Shown piece by piece: positions 1 to 5,345 of a DNA stretch of 5,845 nt; positions within the stretch are counted from its first letter, which is position 1, and the number at the start of each line of letters is the position of its first letter. Under the pieces are notes generated by a model. The model was given only the letters and a program-made list of their open reading frames with translations, was not told the origin of the DNA and did not search any database. The position numbers were made by a program, and so were the translations under genes. The stretch comes from Gammaproteobacteria bacterium (GTDB taxonomy: Bacteria > Pseudomonadota > Gammaproteobacteria > S144-34). The stretch spans positions 1-5,845 of the forward strand of contig WFOW01000391.1 in the NCBI GenBank assembly GCA_015487895.1, given 5' to 3'.

Positions 1-108
1 CCTCCCGCCTCTGCGCCGCAGACCGTGAACCGCAGGCCAGTTCCTGGCGCCTCGGGGCGCGGGCTGTTAAATTCGATCGCCCGGTCACGAAACTTCTGGG
101 AGGACCAC
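1..108. other. Left-edge spacer before dsbA with a small GC hairpin
   Basis: No complete gene is visible here. One plus-strand frame ends at a TGA at 26-28 after seven in-window codons (LPLRRRP), so an upstream gene could finish there, but that is too little to identify. A perfect 5-bp stem GCGCC/GGCGC with a TCGG loop lies at 47-60. It is followed by the only AT-rich bases of the stretch (GTTAAATT, 66-73) rather than a real T-run, so it is at best a weak terminator or leader hairpin. TAAATT at 68-73 could also serve as a -10 element for dsbA, but I see no convincing -35 at the right distance. Confidence 0.3.
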
Positions 109-765
109 GTGCGCACGCTGCTGCTGATCGGCCTGCTCCTGGCCGCCCCGGCCTTCGCCGGCGGGGACGGCGAGGGCTACACCGAGGGCTTCGAGTACCA
201 GCCCATCGAGCCGCCGGGCCCGCTCGCCGGCGACGGCGGCGGCATCGAGGTGGCCGAGCTCTTCTGGTACGGCTGCCCCCACTGCTACCGCTTCGAGCCG
301 CTGCTCGAGGCCTGGCTCGCGCGCAAGCCGCGGGACGTGCGCTTCGTGCGGGTGGCCGTGCCGCTCAACCCCCACTGGCGGGTGCACGCGCGCGCCTACT
401 ACGCCGCCGAGACGCTCGGGGTGGCCGAGCGCACGCATGCGGCGCTGTTCGATGCGATCCACAAGGAGGGCCGCCGCCTGAGCACGCGCGAGGCGCTGGC
501 CGACTTCTACGCCGCCCACGGCGTCGACCGCGAGGCCTTCCTGCGGGCCTTCGACAGCTTCGCGGTCGAGCTCAAGGTGCGCCGGGCGGCGGCGCTGGCC
601 GAGGCCTGGGGGGTGCACAGCGTCCCGACCATGGTCGTCAACGGCCGCTACCGGATCACGGGCACCACCGCCGGGGGGCTCAAGGAAATGCTCAAGGTGG
701 TCGATCACGTGGTGGCGCGCGAGCGCGAGCGCCTCGCGAAGGCCGCGCGGCAGGCGGCACGCTGA
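109..765 (+). CDS. dsbA: Periplasmic thiol:disulfide interchange protein DsbA
   Basis: This is a DsbA-family oxidoreductase that introduces disulfide bonds into exported proteins in the periplasm and is normally reoxidised by DsbB. The frame is open further upstream, but I chose GTG at 109: GGGAGGA at 98-104 is a strong ribosome binding site at the right distance, and translation from there begins with a clean signal peptide (MRTLLLIGLLLAAPAFA, cleavage after about residue 17). Upstream starts would bury that signal. The 218-aa product has the thioredoxin-fold active site FWYGCPHCY (Cys56 and Cys59, the CPHC typical of DsbA), a helical insertion at about 90-160, and the cis-proline loop SVPT (Pro173), followed by the conserved VVNGRYR strand. 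The length matches the family. The C-terminal 15 residues are very basic and charged. It is the first gene of a tight plus-strand cluster with the EEP hydrolase and the diguanylate cyclase; a cytochrome c4 gene often lies upstream in relatives. Confidence 0.95.
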   Translation: MRTLLLIGLLLAAPAFAGGDGEGYTEGFEYQPIEPPGPLAGDGGGIEVAELFWYGCPHCYRFEPLLEAWLARKPRDVRFVRVAVPLNPHWRVHARAYYAAETLGVAERTHAALFDAIHKEGRRLSTREALADFYAAHGVDREAFLRAFDSFAVELKVRRAAALAEAWGVHSVPTMVVNGRYRITGTTAGGLKEMLKVVDHVVARERERLAKAARQAAR

Positions 766-784
766 ACGGGACCGCTCGGACGGA

Positions 785-1543
785 ATGGCGGCGACGACGC
801 TCAGGCTCCTCAGCTACAACATCCAGGCCGGCATCGGCGCGGGCCGCTATCGCGACTACCTCACGGGGAGCTGGCGCCACGTGCTGCCGGACCCGCGCAC
901 GCTCGCCAACCTCGACGCCATCGCGCGGCTGCTGCGCCGCTACGACCTCGTCGGCCTGCAGGAGGTGGACGGCGGGAGCCTGCGCTCGGCCTTCCTGGAC
1001 CAGGCGCGCTATCTGGCGCACCGTGCCGGCCTGCCCTGGTGGCGGCTTCAGACCACGCGGCGCGTGGGGCAGGTCTCGCACCACGCCAACGCCCTGCTGG
1101 CGCGGATGCGGCCCGCGGCGGTGGAGGAGCACCGCCTGCCGGGCGCCGGCCGCGGCGCCCTGTGCGCGCGCTTCGGCACCGGGGACGAGGCGCTCGCCGT
1201 GTGGGTGGTGCACCTCTCGCTCGGCCGCCGCGCGCGCCAGCGCCAGCTCGCCTACCTCGCCGAGCGCCTCGCGGGCGAGATCCACGTGGTCGTGATGGGC
1301 GACTTCAACTGCACGCTGGCGAGCCCCGAGCTCGGGCGCTTCCTCGCCGCCACCGGCCTGCGGCCGGCGGCGCCGGCGGAGCCCACCTTCCCGAGCTGGT
1401 CGCCGGTGCGGGCCATCGACCACGTCCTCGTCGGCGGCACGCTCGCCGTGCGCGAGGCGGCGGTCCTGCCCCACCGCCACTCCGACCACCGCCCGCTCGC
1501 CGTCACCCTCGAGCTGCCCGCGGCCCTCGCCGCGGCCGCCTGA
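785..1543 (+). CDS. Endonuclease/exonuclease/phosphatase (EEP) family metal-dependent hydrolase
   Basis: This 252-aa protein has the complete catalytic set of the EEP superfamily (DNase I, exonuclease III and inositol-phosphatase fold), which hydrolyses phosphodiester or phosphomonoester bonds using Mg2+ or Mn2+. Visible motifs in order: SYNIQAG (Asn12), GLQEVD (metal-ligand Glu60), VVHLSL (His143), GDFNC (Asp173, Asn175), AIDHVLV (Asp212) and HSDHRPL (Asp234, general-base His235). It has no signal peptide or membrane segment, so it is probably cytoplasmic. The ATG at 785 follows the dsbA stop by 19 nt and has only a weak GGACGGA-like ribosome binding site (778-784), which suggests coupling to dsbA translation. 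The next gene starts 20 nt after its stop. As I recall, the Pseudomonas dsbA locus has an EEP protein in the same slot (PA5488 type). The substrate cannot be told from sequence: nucleic acid, a phospholipid head group or a signalling nucleotide are all possible. Confidence 0.9.
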   Translation: MAATTLRLLSYNIQAGIGAGRYRDYLTGSWRHVLPDPRTLANLDAIARLLRRYDLVGLQEVDGGSLRSAFLDQARYLAHRAGLPWWRLQTTRRVGQVSHHANALLARMRPAAVEEHRLPGAGRGALCARFGTGDEALAVWVVHLSLGRRARQRQLAYLAERLAGEIHVVVMGDFNCTLASPELGRFLAATGLRPAAPAEPTFPSWSPVRAIDHVLVGGTLAVREAAVLPHRHSDHRPLAVTLELPAALAAAA

Positions 1544-1550
1544 GGGTCCG

Positions 1551-1566
1551 CGGAGGCCCGGCCGTG
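1551..1566 (+). promoter_or_regulatory. Ribosome binding site that fixes the diguanylate cyclase start
   Basis: GGAGG at 1552-1556 lies 7 nt before the GTG at 1564. The same frame is open back to 1039, inside the EEP gene, but that portion is a low-complexity Ala/Arg/Pro shadow of the other frame. This site and the change to normal protein composition at 1564 identify the true start. Confidence 0.75.
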
Positions 1567-3027
1567 GCGGAGGAGGCGGCGGACTGGCGGCGGCGCTACG
1601 ACGCCCTTCTTGCCCGCCACGAGGCGGCCGAGGCGCGCTGGGAGGCGCTGCGCGGGGCGCTGGTGCGGCTCGCCTCGCGGCTCGCGCTCGCCGCCCACGG
1701 CATCGACCCGCGCCTCGACGAGGCGCTCGAGTCGGTGCGCGCGCGCCTGCGCGGCGAGCTCGACCCCGAGGCCCTCGAGCGCGAGACGGCGGCGCTCGCC
1801 GCGCTGCTGCGCGAGCTCGCCGAGCCGGCCGCCGGCGGCGAGCGAGCAGGCAGGGTCTCGCGCGAGGAGCCGCCGGCCCCTCCAGGCCCACCGCCCGCAC
1901 CGCCGGCGCCCGGGGGGCCCCGGCGCGGGCTGCTCGCGCGCCTGTTCGGCCGCGGGGGCGCCGGGACGGAAGCAGGCGGCGGCGAGCTGCAGGCACTGCG
2001 CGCGGGCATCGAACGTCTCGTGGAGGCGCTGCCCGCGGACGCGGGGCTTTCCTCCCGTGCGGAATCCCTGCGTGCCGAAGTGCGCGAGGCGGCCGACGCG
2101 CCCGCGCTCGCGCGCGTGCTGGCGGGCGCGGCCGAGCTCCTCGGAGAGGCGGGCCGGCGGCTCGAGCGCGAGCGCGCCGAGCTCGAGGGCTTCCTCGCCC
2201 AGCTCGACGACCGCCTGCAGGAGCTCGACGGCTTCGTGCGCTCGCAGGACGAGGCGCGCGAGGCCGCGCGCGAGGACGGGCGCGCCCTGGACGAGGCCGT
2301 GCGCGGCCACGTGGAAGGGATCGAGGACAGCCTGCGCGAGGCCCACGATCTCGCGGCGCTGCGCCGCGCGGTGGGCGAGCGTCTCGAGCACGTGCGCGAG
2401 CATCTCGCACGCTTCCGCGAGCGCGAGGAGGCACGCTACCGCCAGGCGCGCGAGGAGGCCGAGCGCCTGCGGGGACGGATCGACGCCCTCGAGCGCGAGG
2501 CCGCGGGCCTGCGCGAGCGGCTGCGCGAGGAGCGCGAGCAGGCGCTCACCGACCCGCTCACGGGGCTTCCCAACCGGCTGGCCTACGAGGAGCGCATCGC
2601 CCAGGAGCACGCGCGCTGGAAGCGCTTCGCCACGCCGCTCTCGCTCGTGGTCGTGGACGTCGACCACTTCAAGGCCATCAACGACCGCTACGGCCACCGC
2701 GCCGGCGACAAGGTGCTGCGCGCGCTCGGCCGGCTCCTGCGCGGCCGGCTGCGCGAGACCGACCTCGCCGCCCGCTACGGCGGCGAGGAGTTCGTGCTCG
2801 TGCTCCCCGGGGCCGACCGCGAGGCCGCGACCGCCGTGGCCGAGCAGATCCGCGAGGCCGTGGCAGGCTACGGCTTCCACCACCAGGGCGAGCCGGTGCG
2901 CGTGACGGTCTCCTGCGGGGTGGCCGCCTTCGGCGAGGGCGACACGCCGGAGCGCGTCTTCGAGCGCGCCGACGCCGCCCTCTACGCCGCCAAGGCCGCC
3001 GGGCGCGACTGCGTGCGTGCCGGCTGA
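1564..3027 (+). CDS. Cytoplasmic diguanylate cyclase with long coiled-coil sensor region and C-terminal GGDEF domain
   Basis: This 487-aa protein makes cyclic di-GMP from two GTP. The GGDEF domain covers about 325-487: DPLTGLPNR at 330-338, metal and nucleotide residues in VVVDVDHFKAIND (Asp365, Asn373, Asp374), and the signature GGEEF at 406-410, an active variant. RETD at 397-400 lies exactly five residues before GGEEF, so the product-inhibition I-site is intact. Upstream are a helical module (about 1-92) with the pattern W..RY..LL and RLA..A.GIDP.LD, a proline-rich linker (103-116), the short motif RRGLLARLFGR (about 119-129), and a highly charged helix at about 200-329 that likely forms a dimeric coiled coil feeding the catalytic domain. 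There is no signal peptide or transmembrane segment. The layout and its place after dsbA and the EEP gene match what I recall of the Pseudomonas DgcH (PA5487) locus, so orthology is likely but not proven. What the N-terminal region senses is unknown. Confidence 0.92.
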   Translation: MAEEAADWRRRYDALLARHEAAEARWEALRGALVRLASRLALAAHGIDPRLDEALESVRARLRGELDPEALERETAALAALLRELAEPAAGGERAGRVSREEPPAPPGPPPAPPAPGGPRRGLLARLFGRGGAGTEAGGGELQALRAGIERLVEALPADAGLSSRAESLRAEVREAADAPALARVLAGAAELLGEAGRRLERERAELEGFLAQLDDRLQELDGFVRSQDEAREAAREDGRALDEAVRGHVEGIEDSLREAHDLAALRRAVGERLEHVREHLARFREREEARYRQAREEAERLRGRIDALEREAAGLRERLREEREQALTDPLTGLPNRLAYEERIAQEHARWKRFATPLSLVVVDVDHFKAINDRYGHRAGDKVLRALGRLLRGRLRETDLAARYGGEEFVLVLPGADREAATAVAEQIREAVAGYGFHHQGEPVRVTVSCGVAAFGEGDTPERVFERADAALYAAKAAGRDCVRAG

Positions 3028-3045
3028 GGCCGCGGCCGGCTCAGC
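3023..3045. terminator. Inverted repeat between convergent genes, possible bidirectional terminator
   Basis: GCTGAG at 3023-3028 and CTCAGC at 3040-3045 form a perfect 6-bp stem around an 11-nt GC-only centre that contains GGCCGCGGCC. The left arm includes the TGA of the cyclase gene and the right arm the complement of the DUF2784 TGA, so one hairpin serves both convergent ends. There is no T-run on either side, so termination would have to be weak or Rho-assisted. In DNA this rich in G+C, a 6-bp repeat can also occur by chance. Confidence 0.4.
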
Positions 3046-3412
3046 GCCTCCGGCGGCGCAGGGCGCGCGCGTAGAGCGCCCCGTTGAGCGCCACGAGCGC
3101 GCCGGCGAGCGCCACCTGGTGGCCGCGGGTGAGGCCCGGCGGGTAGAGCACGGGCTCCAGGTAGCGCTGCACGAAGCCGCCCTCGTAGGGCGTCTCGCCC
3201 GCGAGCGCGCGCAGCCGCTTCTCGAGCGGCGTCAGCGGGCAGGTCCAGCCGAAGGCCATCACCGCCGCCGCCCAGGCCAGCGCCGGCAGATGCAGCCAGG
3301 CGAGCCGCGGTCGCCACGCCACCGCCAGGCCGCCGCCCACGGCGAAGGCCACGAAGGCGAGGTGGACCACCACCACCAGGTCGGCGAGCAGGCCCGCCGT
3401 CGCCGGATCCAT
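3041..3412 (-). CDS. DUF2784 family small membrane protein
   Basis: This 123-aa inner-membrane protein of unknown function carries the hallmarks of DUF2784: an N-terminal LLADLVVVVHLAFVAF helix (about 8-32), the RLAWLHLPALAW segment (36-47), the family signature FGWTCPLTPLE (54-64), and Y.GGFVQRYLEPVLYPPGLT (76-95) before a last helix (about 99-116) and an Arg-rich cytoplasmic tail. The frame extends upstream to 3496, but those residues are proline- and glycine-rich and atypical. I chose the ATG at 3412 because a GGAG (3420-3423 on the complement) sits 6 nt before it and family members begin just ahead of the LLADL helix; ATG 3424 is the alternative and lacks a ribosome binding site. The gene points against the cyclase and is divergent from the DUF924 gene, so it is its own transcription unit. 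No biochemical role is established for the family. Confidence 0.85.
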   Translation of the reverse strand: MDPATAGLLADLVVVVHLAFVAFAVGGGLAVAWRPRLAWLHLPALAWAAAVMAFGWTCPLTPLEKRLRALAGETPYEGGFVQRYLEPVLYPPGLTRGHQVALAGALVALNGALYARALRRRRR

Positions 3413-3484
3413 CGCGGTCTCCATGGGCGCACATGGTGGCGGGCGGGTTGATCCAGGTCCAGGGCGCGGCGGCGGCCCCGCGCC

Positions 3485-3490
3485 TATACT
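3485..3490 (+). promoter_or_regulatory. -10-like element upstream of the DUF924 gene
   Basis: TATACT in the context GCCTATACTCGG is one of very few AT-containing hexamers in this region and lies 29 nt before the ATG at 3520, leaving room for a short leader. Transcription would start near 3496-3498. No matching -35 hexamer is present 16-18 nt upstream; TTGATC at 3448-3453 is 31 nt away, too far to pair with it. The promoter is either -10-driven, activator-dependent or spurious. Confidence 0.4.
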
Positions 3491-3519
3491 CGGCAAGGGG
3501 GCCGCGGGGAGGAGGCGCC

Positions 3520-4065
3520 ATGGAGCCCGCCACGGTGCTGGACTTCTGGTTCTCGGAGCGCGTGCGCCGCCACTGGTTCGGAAACCCGGACCGTAACCTC
3601 GACCTCGAGATCCGCAACCGCTTCGAGGACGCCTGGCGCGCGGCCGCGCGCGGGGTGTTCGCGGCCTGGGAGGCCACGCCGGAGGGGGCCCTGGCGCTGG
3701 TCCTGCTGCTCGACCAGCTCCCGCTGCACATGTTCCGGGGCCGAGCGGAGGCCTGGTCCACGGAGGCGCTGGCGCGCCAGGTCGCGCGCCGCGCCATCGA
3801 GCGCGGCCACGACCGCGCCCTCGACGACGACGGCCGGCGTTTCCTCTACCTCCCTTTCATGCACAGCGAGGACCTCGCGGACCAGGACCGCGCGGTAGCG
3901 CTCTACGAGCGGGCCGGCCTCGAGGACGCCGCGCGCTGGGCGCGCCACCACCGCGAGATCATCCGGCGCTTCGGCCGCTTCCCGCACCGCAACGCCGCCC
4001 TCGGGCGCGAGTCCACGCCCGAGGAGGCCGCCTGGCTGGCCTCCCCCGACGCCTTCCATGGCTGA
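3520..4065 (+). CDS. DUF924 family protein
   Basis: This 181-aa all-helical protein with TPR-like folding belongs to DUF924, a widespread family of unknown biochemical function. Recognisable conserved blocks are VLDFWFSE (6-13), RRHWFG (16-21), the LLLDQLP core (62-68), FLYLPFMHSEDLADQ (108-122), HHREII (143-148), FGRFPHRNAALGRESTPEEAAWL (151-173). The family's usual LDQFPRN is LDQLPLH here, a local divergence. ATG 3520 is preceded by a very strong GGGGAGGAGG (about 3506-3515); the frame is open back to 3433, but that part has no family similarity and would cross the likely promoter. There is no signal peptide, so it is probably soluble and cytoplasmic. Its 3' end overlaps the start of the NnrS-like gene by 8 nt, so the two are co-transcribed and their products may be needed in a fixed ratio. 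Confidence 0.92.
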   Translation: MEPATVLDFWFSERVRRHWFGNPDRNLDLEIRNRFEDAWRAAARGVFAAWEATPEGALALVLLLDQLPLHMFRGRAEAWSTEALARQVARRAIERGHDRALDDDGRRFLYLPFMHSEDLADQDRAVALYERAGLEDAARWARHHREIIRRFGRFPHRNAALGRESTPEEAAWLASPDAFHG

Positions 4066-5173
4066 GGCCGGGAGCCGCAGCCACGGCCCTGGCCCCGGCC
4101 CGTGGGCGCGCCGCCCGCTGCTCGCGCTCGCCTTCGCCGCGCTCGCCGCGGGCACGCTCGCGGGGCTGGCCCGGCTCGGCTGGGGGGTGCCGCGCGCGGC
4201 GGCGGCGCTGGCCGCGCTCCACGGCCCCCTCATGGCCGCGGGCTTCTTCGGGACGGTGATCTCCCTGGAGCGGGCCGTGGGGCTCGGCCGCGGCTGGGCC
4301 TACGGCGCGCCGCTGGCCGCGGCCGCCGGCGCGCTCGCGCTCCTCGCCGGCGAGCCGGCCGTGGCCGCCGCGCTGGGGCTCATCGCCGCGCTGACGCTCC
4401 TGGCCGCGGCGCTCGCGCTGTGGCGGCTGCAGCCGGCGCTGCACGGTGCCGTCGGCGCCGCGGGGGCCGCGGCGTGGGCGCTCGGGCAGGGGGCCTGGCT
4501 CGCCACGGGCGCGCCGGCCGCCGCCGTGCCCTGGTGGGCCGCCTTCCTTGTGCTGACGGTCGCCGCCGAGCGGCTCGAGCTCGCGCGGGTGCTGGCCCCG
4601 CCGCCGGGCGCCCGCAGGGCCTTCGCCGCCCTGGCCGCGCTGCTGCTCGCGGGCGCGGCGCTCGCGGGCCCCTTCCCGGCCGCCGGCCGTCCGGCGGCCG
4701 CGCTCGCCCTCGCCGGCCTCGGCCTGTGGCTGCTGCGCCACGACGTCGCGCGGCGCAACCTCGCCCGCCCCGGCATGCCGCGCTTCCTGGCGCTGGCGCT
4801 GCTGGCGGGCCACGCCTGGCTCCTCGCCGCCGGCCTGCTCGCGCTCGCGCCGGGCGCCTGGGAGCCGGGGCCCGTGCGCGACGCCTTCCTGCACGCGCTG
4901 TTCCTCGGCTTCGTGCTCTCGATGGTCTTCGGGCATGCCCCCCTGATCCTGCCCGCGGTCGCCGGCATCCCCGTGCCCTGGACGCCGCTGTTCTATGGCC
5001 ACCTGCTGCTGCTCGAGACGGGCGTCGCCGTGCGGGTCGCCGGCGACCTCGCGGGGCATCATGCCCTTGCCGCCTGGGGCGGCCTGCTGGGCGCGCTCGC
5101 CCTCGCCCTGTTCGTCCTCGTCACGGTTGTGGCAAGCGCCCGCGCGCTTGGCCGCGCCAGGCTCGCGCGGTAG
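4058..5173 (+). CDS. NnrS-like multi-pass membrane protein
   Basis: This 371-aa, strongly hydrophobic protein has about twelve predicted membrane helices (roughly 18-40, 46-68, 81-98, 101-122, 131-150, 157-170, 188-204, 210-226, 243-264, 276-300, 308-328, 336-360). Histidines recur at or in helices (His55, 228, 252, 279, 293, 315). The motifs LHGPLMAAGFFGTVISLERAV near the start and HALFLGFVLSMVFGHAPLILPAV (279-301) recall the NnrS superfamily, membrane proteins that bind haem and copper and protect against nitric oxide in denitrifiers. The classic NnrS WH.HEM.FGF block is not evident, so I treat it as a divergent relative, not NnrS itself. The ATG at 4058 lies inside the last codons of the DUF924 gene (8-nt overlap) and has no Shine-Dalgarno sequence ahead of it, implying coupled re-initiation. 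An N-terminal HGPGPGPW stretch precedes the first helix. No other nitrogen-oxide gene is visible here to support a role in NO metabolism. Confidence 0.7.
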   Translation: MAEAGSRSHGPGPGPWARRPLLALAFAALAAGTLAGLARLGWGVPRAAAALAALHGPLMAAGFFGTVISLERAVGLGRGWAYGAPLAAAAGALALLAGEPAVAAALGLIAALTLLAAALALWRLQPALHGAVGAAGAAAWALGQGAWLATGAPAAAVPWWAAFLVLTVAAERLELARVLAPPPGARRAFAALAALLLAGAALAGPFPAAGRPAAALALAGLGLWLLRHDVARRNLARPGMPRFLALALLAGHAWLLAAGLLALAPGAWEPGPVRDAFLHALFLGFVLSMVFGHAPLILPAVAGIPVPWTPLFYGHLLLLETGVAVRVAGDLAGHHALAAWGGLLGALALALFVLVTVVASARALGRARLAR

Positions 5174-5174
5174 G

Positions 5175-5204
5175 CCCCCCGCAGGCAGAGGCGCGCCAGG
5201 GGGG
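5175..5204 (+). terminator. C6/G6 inverted repeat after the NnrS-like gene
   Basis: CCCCCC at 5175-5180 and GGGGGG at 5199-5204 can pair across an 18-nt interior, starting 2 nt after the TAG stop. The stem is short and the downstream bases TGATGTCGCGG lack a T-run, so this is only a candidate terminator or 3' mRNA-protecting hairpin. It marks the boundary between the GC-rich operon and the AT-richer promoter region that follows. Confidence 0.35.
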
Positions 5205-5288
5205 TGATGTCGCGGTTCCTTTACAGGTTCGGCGGCCCTTCCGCACGGCAGCGCGACAATATCCATGTATTTCAATGCTTTATATGTA
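5205..5288 (+). promoter_or_regulatory. Putative upstream activating region with direct repeats and an IHF-like site
   Basis: This stretch is visibly AT-richer than the coding DNA on its left. It holds two GGTTC copies 12 nt apart (5214-5218 and 5226-5230) flanking TTTACA, and two ATGTAT copies 19 nt apart (5265-5270, 5284-5289). TTTCAA-TGCT-TTA at 5270-5282 matches the IHF consensus WATCAANNNNTTR with one mismatch. Sigma-54 promoters need a distant activator and often IHF bending, so this is where such sites would be expected. Which protein binds here cannot be read from the sequence. Confidence 0.35.
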
Positions 5289-5304
5289 TGGCACGCTCTG
5301 TGCA
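5289..5304 (+). promoter_or_regulatory. Sigma-54 (RpoN) -24/-12 promoter
   Basis: TGGCACG-CTCT-GTGCA matches the RpoN consensus TGGCACG-N4-TTGCW with a perfect seven-base -24 block, exact spacing, and a single mismatch (first T of TTGC) in the -12 block. The invariant GG (5290-5291) and GC (5302-5303) are both present. Transcription would start about 12 nt beyond the GC, near 5315, leaving a leader of roughly 30 nt that contains the GGGAG ribosome binding site of the VWA gene. Expression should therefore depend on an enhancer-binding AAA+ activator. Confidence 0.75.
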
Positions 5305-5345
5305 AGAGACATGGGGCACAGGCACGGAAAACGGGAGACGGAGCG

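Noticed and set aside
25..108. Upstream GTG start for dsbA at 25
   Set aside because: It would put 28 extra residues before the signal peptide. The strong GGGAGGA site and the signal sequence both support the start at 109.
1039..1563. Upstream extension of the cyclase reading frame into the EEP gene
   Set aside because: The extension is low-complexity shadow sequence. A good ribosome binding site and normal protein composition begin at the GTG at 1564.
692..2434. Long minus-strand ORF of 580 codons across the EEP and cyclase genes
   Set aside because: The translation is almost entirely Arg, Ala, Pro and Gly, as expected of the antisense of GC-biased codons, while the plus-strand frames carry complete EEP and GGDEF motifs.
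3448..3490. TTGATC as the -35 partner of TATACT
   Set aside because: The 31-nt spacer is far outside the 16-18 nt needed for a sigma-70 promoter.
4079..4105. CACGG...CCGTG inverted repeat near the start of the NnrS-like gene
   Set aside because: It is a 5-bp stem within codons for a Gly-Pro repeat in very GC-rich DNA, and is easily explained by the coding content.
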